Shown here one piece after another: positions 8,204 through 15,736 of a DNA stretch of 64,000 nt. Every line of letters begins with the position of its first letter. Within the stretch, counting starts at the first letter, position 1. The notes under the pieces are model-generated. The model was not told the origin of the DNA, searched no databases, and saw only the letters and a program-made list of their open reading frames with translations. The stretch covers positions 62,001 to 126,000 of the forward strand of contig CAIPFK010000152.1 of the NCBI GenBank assembly GCA_903864315.1, read 5' to 3'. Both the position numbers and the translations under genes were made by a program. The stretch comes from an uncultured Burkholderiales bacterium (lineage in GTDB: Bacteria; Pseudomonadota; Gammaproteobacteria; Burkholderiales; Burkholderiaceae_C).

Positions 8204-9193
8204 ATGAAACCCACCAACAAAGCGTTTATAAAAGCTTCATTAGCACTTGCATTGACAGCGGGATTGGGTTCGTTGTCCTCATCGATCTACGCACAAGCTT
8301 TTCCCTCCAAAACTTTGACGATCGTGGTGCCCACTGCACCCGGAGGTGCCAATGATGCGATGGCCCGCATTATTGCGCAAGGCTTGTCCCCACGACTGGG
8401 TCAATCGGTGGTGGTGGACAACCGCGCAGGAGCCAATGGCGCCATCGCTTGCGAGTTTGTCGCTCGCGCCACGCCCGATGGTCACACCATTCTTTTCGGC
8501 TACATTGCGACACACGGCATCAACCCTGCGCTGCAAAAACTCAAATACGATCCATCCACAGACTTTGAAGCCATTGGACTGGTTGCGAATTCACCCACGC
8601 TACTCGTCACCACCATGGGCTTGAATGTCAAAACACCCAAGGATCTCATTGCCCTCATCAACTCAAAACCTGGGACCATGAGTTACGCGTCGGCGGGCAA
8701 AGGCACGGCGCCACACTTGGCTGGAGAGCTCTTTAAACTCGCCACGGGTGTGGACTTGGTGCACATCCCCTACAAAGGCTCAGCGCCTGCGGTGGTTGAC
8801 ACCATTGGGGGCACCACCCAGGTGATGTTCCCCAGTCTCTTCACGGCCTACCCCCAGGTCAAGGCCGGCAAACTTCGCGCCTTGGCGATTGCGGGCGAGA
8901 AACGCTCCTCCGTGATGCCAGAAATTCCTACGCTCACTGAACTCGGTGTGCCCAATGTCAATATCAATCAATGGTACGGACTCTTTGCACCAGCCAAAAC
9001 ACCCAAAGTCGTGATTGATCGTTTGAACAAAGAGCTCAATGAAGTCCTGACCGAAAAAGCCAATGAAAAGAGAATTGAAGACCAAGGCGCAGAGGTAGAA
9101 ACCAGCACACCGCAAGCACTCGCTGACTTGGTCAAAAAAGAAGTGGTGCGATGGAAGTCGGTGGTGAATGCCGCCAAAATTACAGCGGACTGA
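8204..9193 (+). CDS. Bug/TctC family substrate-binding protein
   Basis: Third Bug-type periplasmic binding protein in the first 9 kb. The start is set at MKPTNKAF, 18 codons inside the ORF, because it leads directly into a signal peptide ending around IYAQAFP. The mature protein begins FPSKTLTIVVPTAPGG and carries VVVDNRAGANGAIACEFVARATPDG. Corrected length is 329 aa. The gene is 39 bp upstream of the MocA-like gene on the same strand, so these two may be co-transcribed, which could tie this protein to the molybdenum-hydroxylase cluster further right. Ligand unknown. Confidence 0.9.
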   Translation: MKPTNKAFIKASLALALTAGLGSLSSSIYAQAFPSKTLTIVVPTAPGGANDAMARIIAQGLSPRLGQSVVVDNRAGANGAIACEFVARATPDGHTILFGYIATHGINPALQKLKYDPSTDFEAIGLVANSPTLLVTTMGLNVKTPKDLIALINSKPGTMSYASAGKGTAPHLAGELFKLATGVDLVHIPYKGSAPAVVDTIGGTTQVMFPSLFTAYPQVKAGKLRALAIAGEKRSSVMPEIPTLTELGVPNVNINQWYGLFAPAKTPKVVIDRLNKELNEVLTEKANEKRIEDQGAEVETSTPQALADLVKKEVVRWKSVVNAAKITAD

Positions 9194-9232
9194 CCAACCT
9201 CGTACGACGTCTTCTTCAACGCACATCCCATC

Positions 9233-9871
9233 ATGCAACTTGGTGCAGTCCTTCAAGCCGCAGGGTCCGCCTCTCGAATGGGATACAGACCCAAGTGTTT
9301 GCTTGAAATCAAGGGTCAAGCCTTGATTGTTCGAACCGCACAGGCCCTTTTGGATGCGGGCGTTCATGATTTGGTGGTGGTGGTTGGGCACTATGGCCTT
9401 GAGGTTCGGGCAGCGCTCAAAGATTTTCCTGTGACTTTCATTGAAAATCCCGAGCCTGAACTTGGCCAAGTCTCTTCTCAACGTCTGGGCCTATTGCACC
9501 TCATGCCCCATCACGATGCCATCATCATGGCCTTGGCCGATCAGCCTTTGATCGAAACCCAAGACGTTGCCGAACTCATTCATTTTTTTGAACAATGCAG
9601 CAAGTCCACCTCGGTGGTTTATCCCAGGGTGCACAACCAACCGGGTAACCCTGTGCTGCTGAGTGGCAAAGCACGAGAAGATATTTTGGCCTGCTCACCC
9701 GACATGGGTGTTCGCGATTGGAGGCGTTTGCACCAAGAAGAAGTGATGGCACTCGAGTGTGACAACACCCACTACATCACCGACCTGGATACCCCACAAG
9801 ACGTGCTCGCATTCACTGAGCGCACCGGTATTGAGTTGACTTGGCCTGCACTCCCATCAGCTCCAAAATAA
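9233..9871 (+). CDS. MocA-like nucleotidyltransferase (molybdenum cofactor cytidylyltransferase family)
   Basis: This 212-aa protein has the NTP-transferase fold used by MocA, which joins CMP to molybdopterin to make the cytosine dinucleotide cofactor of xanthine-dehydrogenase-family hydroxylases. The nucleotide-binding loop reads LQAAGSASRMGYRPKCLL (residues about 6-23), and the metal-binding element is the ALADQPLI segment near residue 100. The only likely client in the window is the three-subunit molybdenum hydroxylase at 17.0-20.7 kb, which supports the assignment by context. It lies 39 bp after a Bug gene and converges on the AtzE-like amidase with a 7-bp gap. Related NTP transferases with other acceptors cannot be fully excluded. 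Confidence 0.82.
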   Translation: MQLGAVLQAAGSASRMGYRPKCLLEIKGQALIVRTAQALLDAGVHDLVVVVGHYGLEVRAALKDFPVTFIENPEPELGQVSSQRLGLLHLMPHHDAIIMALADQPLIETQDVAELIHFFEQCSKSTSVVYPRVHNQPGNPVLLSGKAREDILACSPDMGVRDWRRLHQEEVMALECDNTHYITDLDTPQDVLAFTERTGIELTWPALPSAPK

Positions 9872-9878
9872 GAAATCT

Positions 9879-11228
9879 TCAGTTCAAACTCGGTGACTTG
9901 ACGTGACATAGCCCCGATGTCTGTAAGAAATATCCAACCCTGAGGGCCAAATCCTCACGCCAAGGTGCCGCAATGACTTGAACGCCCAAGGGAAGACCCT
10001 TCGCGGAGTCAGGCCAAACTGGGGCCGCCACCACGGGGCAGCCTGCAAAGGAGATGGGTTGGGTCAACACCCCCATGGCGGCACGGGCAGGCATGGTTTG
10101 GCCATTGATGACCAACCAATCGGTGCCGATTTCAATGGCAGGCACTGGCGTAGCGGGACAGATCAAGATATCCCAATGCCTGAAGAGATCATTGACTTTT
10201 TGTCGGTAAAGTCGCCTAAAGCGCTGTGCTTTGAGATACCACTCCACCGGTTGCAATGCACCGGCCAAGAATCGATCCACCGACAAGGGCTCAAAATCAG
10301 GCGCCTGGCGCTTGAGTTCCTCCAAATGGAGAACACCCCCTTCGCTGGCCGTCGTCACAAATGCCGCCGCACGGGCCAAATGGGCATCAGGCCATGACAC
10401 CACTTGAGTCGCCCCCAAGAGCTTGGCGACACTCTCGAGCGATTCCTGCGCAGCGTCCAAAGCGTGATCAGAAAAATAGTCGCCCAAGACACCAATGCGA
10501 AGACCGTGAATACCTTGACTCAAGCTCGGTCGCGTGGCATGGATGGACAGTGCTGCGCACCCGGGGTCCAAGGGATCGGGGCCTTGGATGGCGTCATAAC
10601 TTGAACTCAACAACTCAACGCCATTGGCAAATACACCCAGGTGATCAATGCTATTGACAAAGGGATAAGTTCCTCGCCTTGAGAGGCGTCCAAAGGTGGG
10701 CTTGATTCCCCAAACACCGCAAAGCGATGCGGGTACTCGGATAGAACCATTGGTGTCTGAGCCCAGACTAAAAGGCAGCATCTCCGCAGCCACGCTCGCT
10801 CCAGATCCACCCGAAGAGCCCCCGGCAATACATGAGAGTCGGTGTGGGTTGTGCGTGGGCCCATAATGGGTATTTTCCGTGGTGAATCCATACGCGAATT
10901 CATCCATGTTGAGGCAGCCCAACATGATGGCACCCGCTTTTTGAAGACGTTCCACCAAAACAGCGTCACTCTTGGCCGCAGGAGCCTGGGCCAAAATTTT
11001 GGAGCCTGCGATGGTGGTGACACCTTGAACATCAAATAAATTTTTTACGCCATATCCCACACCGCACAGGGGTGACACTGGCACGCCAGCGTTGATCAAT
11101 TGATCCGCTTGGTCGGCCTCAAGGCGCGCACGCTCAAAACTCTTGAACGTGAATGCATTGACCACCGGATCCACGCGTTCAATGGTTTGTATATGCTGCT
11201 CAATGCTGTCGCGAATGGTGTGTTTCAT
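9879..11228 (-). CDS. AtzE/HpxY family amidohydrolase (amidase signature family)
   Basis: This 449-aa enzyme has the amidase-signature Ser-cisSer-Lys triad: Lys62 in YGVKN, cis-Ser138 in GGSSGGS and nucleophile Ser162 in SDTNGSIR, with the 24-residue Ser-Ser spacing of the family. The TNGSIRVPASLCG version is typical of AtzE-type amidases rather than GatA. AtzE hydrolyses 1-carboxybiuret in cyanuric acid breakdown, and HpxY belongs to the same family in the Klebsiella purine/oxalurate operon; both work with a small GatC-like partner. That partner is encoded directly upstream, 36 bp away on the same strand. It is the last gene of the importer operon. The substrate here is unknown but is likely an N-carboxy, oxalurate-like or ureido compound. 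Confidence 0.9.
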   Translation of the reverse strand: MKHTIRDSIEQHIQTIERVDPVVNAFTFKSFERARLEADQADQLINAGVPVSPLCGVGYGVKNLFDVQGVTTIAGSKILAQAPAAKSDAVLVERLQKAGAIMLGCLNMDEFAYGFTTENTHYGPTHNPHRLSCIAGGSSGGSGASVAAEMLPFSLGSDTNGSIRVPASLCGVWGIKPTFGRLSRRGTYPFVNSIDHLGVFANGVELLSSSYDAIQGPDPLDPGCAALSIHATRPSLSQGIHGLRIGVLGDYFSDHALDAAQESLESVAKLLGATQVVSWPDAHLARAAAFVTTASEGGVLHLEELKRQAPDFEPLSVDRFLAGALQPVEWYLKAQRFRRLYRQKVNDLFRHWDILICPATPVPAIEIGTDWLVINGQTMPARAAMGVLTQPISFAGCPVVAAPVWPDSAKGLPLGVQVIAAPWREDLALRVGYFLQTSGLCHVKSPSLN

Positions 11229-11264
11229 CAGGCGAGTACTCTTTGTAACGAGGGGGGTTCACTG

Positions 11265-11474
11265 TCAGCGAAGGGGTAAATCCACCAGGTAGGGAGAAGG
11301 GACAAAAATTTCAACCAACTCAAGCTCAGGTGAAAAATCCAAGGCCATCAAATCCTTGGACATCAATTTGGTCCTCTCCAGATGCGCAGCAACGCGCTCG
11401 ATTTGGGCATCATCCAACTCCAAATCGATGGCCTCAGACACCACCTTCACATACTGCGTCATGCTTTGCTGCAT
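11265..11474 (-). CDS. AtzG/HpxX-like small partner protein (DUF4089)
   Basis: This 69-aa protein resembles AtzG, a GatC-like small subunit that wraps around AtzE and is needed for its stability. The pattern YVKVVSEAIDLELDDAQIERVAAHLERT is a two-helix segment like GatC, followed by an extended C-terminal tail (LVEIFVPSPYL) suited to packing on the amidase. A strong AAGGGAGA ribosome site precedes the ATG. It sits between the ABC ATPase gene (59 bp upstream) and the AtzE-like gene (36 bp downstream) on the same strand. This pairing is the main reason to prefer AtzE/HpxY over a general amidase for the next gene. Confidence 0.85.
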   Translation of the reverse strand: MQQSMTQYVKVVSEAIDLELDDAQIERVAAHLERTKLMSKDLMALDFSPELELVEIFVPSPYLVDLPLR

Positions 11475-11533
11475 CGAAGTCTCCCTTGATTATTCAATTC
11501 AGTTGAATTCTATTCACTCAATGACTCAATGAC

Positions 11534-12328
11534 TCAATGGCTTAGGCCGTGAAAACGCGATAAAAACTTTTGCGCTTTGTCCGTTTGTGGGTGATTGAAA
11601 AACTGCTCAGGCGGAGCCGATTCAACCACGCGACCTTGGTCCATGAAGACCACCCGATTGGAGACTTGTTTGGCAAAATGCATCTCGTGCGTCACAATCA
11701 CCATGGTGACTTGCTCAAGCGCCAGGGACTGAATCACCGACAGCACTTCACCCACAAGCATGGGATCGAGTGCGCTGGTGGGTTCATCGAGTAGCAGCAC
11801 TTCAGGCTTCATGGCCAAGGCTCTTGCAATTCCCACACGCTGCTTTTGACCACCCGACAATTTGGCAGGGAATTGTGCAAAATGGTCTTGCAGTCCCACT
11901 CTTTGTAAAATCAACATCGCCTCCTCACGCACCAATTTTTTATCTCGCTTTTGCACATGAATGGGTGACAACATCACATTGTCTAGAACACTCAAGTGTG
12001 GCCACAGGGCAAAACTTTGAAACACCATGCCAATGCGCGCACGCATTTGGGAGAGATCATGATCGTTCATTTTAACAACACCGTTGTCCCTCACCCCCAT
12101 TCGAACACCTGCAACATGGATACTGCCTGCATCAGGCACTTCCAGCCAATTGATGCACCGCAGCAAAGTTGATTTCCCGCAACCCGATGGGCCCAAGAGA
12201 CAAACAGTCTCGCCTTTTTTGACTTGTAAAGAGACGTCACTCAAAACGCTTTTTTGATCAAATTTTTTGGACACGCCATTGATTTGCAAAACCAACTCTG
12301 ACGCCTGAATATTCTCTTGCATAGACAA
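11534..12328 (-). CDS. Polar amino acid-type ABC transporter ATP-binding protein (GlnQ/HisP-like)
   Basis: This is the ATPase of a PAAT-family importer. It shows Walker A GPSGCGKS (residues 46-53), Q-loop FQSFALWPHLS, the signature LSGGQKQRVGIARA, Walker B VLLLDEPTSALD and the switch histidine in VTHEM. The 264-aa length fits GlnQ/HisP. It is third in function order after the binding protein and two permeases and is followed by the AtzG/AtzE pair, so transport and hydrolysis of the substrate are probably encoded in one transcript. The PAAT family imports amino acids, opines and other small nitrogen compounds; the ligand here is not known. Confidence 0.93.
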   Translation of the reverse strand: MSMQENIQASELVLQINGVSKKFDQKSVLSDVSLQVKKGETVCLLGPSGCGKSTLLRCINWLEVPDAGSIHVAGVRMGVRDNGVVKMNDHDLSQMRARIGMVFQSFALWPHLSVLDNVMLSPIHVQKRDKKLVREEAMLILQRVGLQDHFAQFPAKLSGGQKQRVGIARALAMKPEVLLLDEPTSALDPMLVGEVLSVIQSLALEQVTMVIVTHEMHFAKQVSNRVVFMDQGRVVESAPPEQFFNHPQTDKAQKFLSRFHGLSH

Positions 12329-12343
12329 TCCTGGGTGTTATTT

Positions 12344-13000
12344 TTAGGGCCTGCGCAATGTCGCGAATTGTTCAAACCTTCCCATCATCATCTCCATCAA
12401 CATGCAAATGATCCAATACAAGATCAGCGCGGTGATGAATGATGCAAATGGGATGAAGTATGTTGACTGAATGCCGTTGAGCTCATGGGTGAGCTCTTTG
12501 ACAGCAATGACGGTCAAGAAGGCGCTGTCCTTGAGAATCTGTATCAACTGATTGCCAATCATGGGCAAAGCCCGGATCAAGATAGGAGTCACCATGATAT
12601 GGCGCAACAAACCCCAACCGGTGAATCCAAATGAACGTCCTGACTCCAAGATGGAGGCTGGCAATTCAATCCATGCTCCTCTGAGCAACTCGGCCATATA
12701 GGCTGTGTTGTAGAGCACCAATGCCAGAGCTCCTGCTGTCCAATTCGACAACCTTAGGCCCAGGGAAGGAAGGCCAAAATAAATCAAATATACAAACAAC
12801 AAAAATGGCACGCAACGCATGGCATCCACATAGCATTGAACCATTTTGGCAAGGGCCTTTCGCGGCCCCACGAGCACAGGAGTCAACATCAATCCGAGCG
12901 CAATCGAGACTACACCCGAGAGCACAATCAAGATCAACGTATTGATCAAACCAATCCAAACCAATTCCCGATGATCCCAAATGAGAAAGAAATCATGCAT
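12344..13000 (-). CDS. Polar amino acid-type ABC transporter permease (second subunit)
   Basis: This 218-aa membrane protein has about five hydrophobic segments and the family EAA-loop region around ILESGRSFGFTGWGLLRHIM, which contacts the ATPase. Its N-terminal MHDFFLIWDHRELVWIGL is like HisM/GlnP permeases. Its start codon overlaps the stop codon of the upstream permease by one base (TGATG), showing translational coupling. Together the two permeases form the heterodimeric channel of the importer. The ATPase gene follows 15 bp downstream. Confidence 0.92.
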   Translation of the reverse strand: MHDFFLIWDHRELVWIGLINTLILIVLSGVVSIALGLMLTPVLVGPRKALAKMVQCYVDAMRCVPFLLFVYLIYFGLPSLGLRLSNWTAGALALVLYNTAYMAELLRGAWIELPASILESGRSFGFTGWGLLRHIMVTPILIRALPMIGNQLIQILKDSAFLTVIAVKELTHELNGIQSTYFIPFASFITALILYWIICMLMEMMMGRFEQFATLRRP

Positions 13001-13644
13001 CAGATGTAGCCCTGCTCTTTCATTCGAACTTCAAAAAACTTTTGAAGTTTCAAAAAAACATAGACAATGGAGCTGTAGATCAACAAAGCAAATATAAAGG
13101 GGGGTAACGGCTCATACGTATTAGATCCCACCCTCAGCGCCGCACGGGTGATTTCAACGATTCCGATGACTGCAACGGCCGGCGTGGATTTAATTTGCAG
13201 CGTAATTTCATTAAAAATACCGGGTAAACTGGCGCGCCAAATTTGTGGGAACACAATCAATCGCATTCTCATGAACCGATTCAACCCCAACGCATTCGCC
13301 GCATCGAGCTGATCCTTGGGGAATTCAACCAGTGCACTTCGCCAAATTTCACAGTTGAAGGCTGTCGTGCTTAAAGTGAGGGCCAGCACAGCAGCAGGCA
13401 CAGGATTGAGCGATATACCAAACTCTGGCATTGCATAATAAATAAGCAACACCAGCGTCACAGCAGGACAAGACCGAATCACGTTGACATAGGCGTGGGC
13501 CAGACCTTTCAATACAGGGGTCTTGGCCCAGCGTATCAAGGCCAAGCCAAGGCCCAATGGAATACCAATGACTAAACTGGCGACGGACAAGGACACCGTA
13601 AAGATGGCGCCTTGCAAAATACTGTAATAGTCATTGGCATTCAC
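13000..13644 (-). CDS. Polar amino acid-type ABC transporter permease (first subunit)
   Basis: This 214-aa inner-membrane protein is the first of two permeases in the importer operon. It opens with an N-terminal stretch YYSILQGAIFTVSLSVAS, has several membrane helices and the EAA loop DAANALGLNRFMRMRLIVFPQ. Family members form a heterodimer through which amino acids or related solutes pass. It starts 15 bp after the binding-protein gene and overlaps the next permease gene by one base. Confidence 0.92.
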   Translation of the reverse strand: MNANDYYSILQGAIFTVSLSVASLVIGIPLGLGLALIRWAKTPVLKGLAHAYVNVIRSCPAVTLVLLIYYAMPEFGISLNPVPAAVLALTLSTTAFNCEIWRSALVEFPKDQLDAANALGLNRFMRMRLIVFPQIWRASLPGIFNEITLQIKSTPAVAVIGIVEITRAALRVGSNTYEPLPPFIFALLIYSSIVYVFLKLQKFFEVRMKEQGYI

Positions 13645-13659
13645 TGAAACATTCTCTAA

Positions 13660-14541
13660 TCAATTGACCGATTGGGGCATGGATTCAAATGTCGCACCAA
13701 ACCACTTCTTTTGCAGCTGATACATAGCACCACTCTTTCGAATATCGAGCAAAGCGCCATTCATGAGTTGGAGTACACCGGTGTTGCCCTTTTTCAAAGC
13801 CCAAGCGATGTAGACTGGATTGCCGACCTTGCCACCCAAGACGAACATGTCTGGCCTGGTTTGGATCAAGGAATTCAAGTTGATTTGCGTATTGGCAACT
13901 GCATCGAGTCGACCATTGCCCACATCTTGATAGGCCTCAGGATAGGACTGGTATTCCACAATTTCTTTGATTCCACTGCCGCCGTGTTTTTTCTTCAACT
14001 CCGCATCAAGGGCCTTCAAGTCACCAAGCATGGCGCTACCAGTTTGAGCACCCACCACCTTACCGACCAAGTCATCAGCAGACTTGACGCTGGAGCCTTT
14101 TTTCGTCGCAAAGTAGGTGGTAGATTCGGCCACGGGTGTGGTGAAATCAAAGGTGCCTTTACGCTCAGCGGTGACCAACACGGCTGTGACAGCTGCTTCG
14201 TATTTGCCAGTTGTGATGCCAGGCAAAATGCCAGGCCAAGGCATGATGTCTTGCTTGATATCGATGGAGATTTTTTTCTTGACGAGTCCCAGCAATTCGG
14301 TATCAAAACCAGTGGGAACTCCGTTTTCTACAAACTCAAAAGGCTTGAAATCGTCTTCTGTGGCAACGGCGATATAACCACGCGCCTTCACCTCATCCAA
14401 GCTTGCAGCCTGAACAACATGGAGTTGTCCGAGCGAGACCACAGAAGCCAACAATCCCAAACCACCGAGTTTGATGATTTGCCTCTTCCATGCGCTTGGC
14501 TTGGCTTGAGATGCACTGGGTTTGACAGAACGTAAAAACAT
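13660..14541 (-). CDS. Polar amino acid-type ABC transporter substrate-binding protein (SBP_bac_3)
   Basis: This is the periplasmic receptor of the importer. I set the start at MFLRSVKPS, which has AAAGGAAC seven nt upstream; the ORF start is 14 codons further out. A long basic n-region (KRQIIK) precedes a hydrophobic core and a cleavage site near VQAAS (about residue 45). The mature domain opens GYIAVATEDDFKPFEF, typical of family 3 binding proteins, and carries LLGLVKKKISIDIK and YEAAVTAVLVTAERK. In true amino acid binders an Arg and Asp pair hold the ligand backbone; I cannot map them with certainty. It is first in the minus-strand operon that also encodes the AtzG/AtzE pair, so the ligand is probably the pathway substrate. 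Confidence 0.92.
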   Translation of the reverse strand: MFLRSVKPSASQAKPSAWKRQIIKLGGLGLLASVVSLGQLHVVQAASLDEVKARGYIAVATEDDFKPFEFVENGVPTGFDTELLGLVKKKISIDIKQDIMPWPGILPGITTGKYEAAVTAVLVTAERKGTFDFTTPVAESTTYFATKKGSSVKSADDLVGKVVGAQTGSAMLGDLKALDAELKKKHGGSGIKEIVEYQSYPEAYQDVGNGRLDAVANTQINLNSLIQTRPDMFVLGGKVGNPVYIAWALKKGNTGVLQLMNGALLDIRKSGAMYQLQKKWFGATFESMPQSVN

Positions 14542-15063
14542 GTGAGTTCCTTTAATGAATGGGAGAAAACAATTGGCGTTCAATGGCTACTTAAAGATTT
14601 CGTTCCCATCTGAGCAATTCCACAAGCATTGATTTGCAGATGAATTACTCGATGGACTCAGTTGTTTTAGCAATTGATGTGCCAGTGAACACGACTGCGT
14701 TCAAACGAGTGTTGATTTCATCTGTCAAAGCATCTCTCGGCCATGAACAATTCAATCTGCATTGATTCACTAAGCCAAGCTTATAAATATTATTTTGGTG
14801 CCAGTCAAAATATTTAATGCCATCTTGGTGCGATAAAAATCCCTGCAATGGTGCAATGGGTATAGATTGACACGATGAACCGCCTGAAAAGACGAACCAT
14901 TGAACCACCAGACTTTGCATCGTTGAGTGAAACTTGCCAAGCAAAAACGATCTTCCACCCAGACAAAATTGCAATTGGCTCGACTTATGCTAGATCAATG
15001 CAAAGCGAATTGATCACGCGTCATCAACCTTTGCGTCCAATCCAACTCTGAAAGAATTTTCGA
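14542..15063. promoter_or_regulatory. 522-bp divergent control region between the importer operon and the catabolic operon
   Basis: Both multi-gene operons of the heterocycle/ureide-like cluster start from this gap, so it must carry their promoters and any operators. It is more AT-rich than its surroundings. An interrupted inverted repeat AAATATT...AATATTT lies near 14782-14812, and TGGTGC occurs three times between about 14800 and 14860. A -10-like TATGCT lies at 14986-14991 without a good -35. The ORF 14645-14974 has no recognisable protein character. No ykkC guanidine riboswitch or other known RNA motif was recognised. Confidence 0.5.
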
Positions 15064-15687
15064 ATGTCCACTGCACAAAACTCCTCCCAACCCGTGTATC
15101 AAGAGGTCATTGCGGCCAAGGGTCGTTGGTCGCGAAGAATTGAAAAGGGTCAGTATTTGAAAATTATTGACCTTGAAGGACAGCAAGCGGTGGATTTCTT
15201 ATGCTATTCAGCCGAATTGCCCATCGACCGGCTCAATATACCCAACACCGTCAAACTCAACAAATCACTCTACGTTGAAAAAAATCATGTCATTTATTCA
15301 GATCTGGCAAAAAAAATGTTCACCGTGGTTCAAGACACCTGCGGATTGCATGACACTCTGGCTGGCTGCTGCAGCAATGAAATTGACTACGTGCGTTATG
15401 GTGTTGTCAAAACCCAAAGTTGCCGCGCCAACTTCACAGCTGAATTGGCCAAGTGGTCGATGTCAACCTCAGACATCGTCTCCAATATCAACTGGTTCAT
15501 GCGCGTGACCGTCGGTGCTCATGGTGAAGTCGAAATTGTGCCCAGCACCTCCAAGCCAGGAGATCATGTCTTACTAAGAGCGGAGATGCCCATCATTGCC
15601 GTGATCTCCAATTGTCCTCAAGAGCACAATGCGGCCGCTGGCTTTAAGCCCACCCCCATCGAAGTTTCGGTTTGGGATCAAGAGTAA
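15064..15687 (+). CDS. DUF1989 family protein (urea carboxylase-associated / carboxyguanidine deiminase-like)
   Basis: This 207-aa protein belongs to DUF1989, whose characterised members are the two subunits of carboxyguanidine deiminase in bacterial guanidine use, formerly called urea-amidolyase-associated proteins. The hallmark segment is CGLHDTLAGCCS (about residues 93-104), which includes a likely catalytic cysteine and metal or proton-transfer residues. The N-terminal part has EKGQYLKIIDLEGQQAVDFLCY, also characteristic. Known systems encode two such subunits plus a guanidine carboxylase and allophanate hydrolase; here there is one copy and neither enzyme. It is first in the plus-strand operon, 49 bp before the amidohydrolase. 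A deiminase or C-N hydrolase role on a pathway intermediate is inferred. Confidence 0.88.
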   Translation: MSTAQNSSQPVYQEVIAAKGRWSRRIEKGQYLKIIDLEGQQAVDFLCYSAELPIDRLNIPNTVKLNKSLYVEKNHVIYSDLAKKMFTVVQDTCGLHDTLAGCCSNEIDYVRYGVVKTQSCRANFTAELAKWSMSTSDIVSNINWFMRVTVGAHGEVEIVPSTSKPGDHVLLRAEMPIIAVISNCPQEHNAAAGFKPTPIEVSVWDQE

Positions 15688-15736
15688 AGACAACACTATT
15701 AATTCGCACCATTAAAAGCCTGATTTGGAAACCCCC

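Noticed and set aside
9879-11474. GatCA subunits of the tRNA-dependent amidotransferase
   Set aside because: There is no gatB, the amidase has the AtzE-type TNGSIRVPASLCG motif, and the pair sits in an importer operon.
13672-14535. 287-codon plus-strand ORF opposite the importer binding protein
   Set aside because: It mirrors the coding constraint of the binding-protein gene and has no recognisable domain.
14645-14974. 109-codon minus-strand ORF in the divergent control region
   Set aside because: No recognisable domain, no ribosome site and a composition like chance translation; the region is better explained as promoter DNA.
14542-15063. Possible guanidine (ykkC) or purine-type riboswitch before the DUF1989 or importer operons
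   Set aside because: I found no conserved ykkC-type core or purine-aptamer loop pattern by eye; a covariance-model search would settle it.
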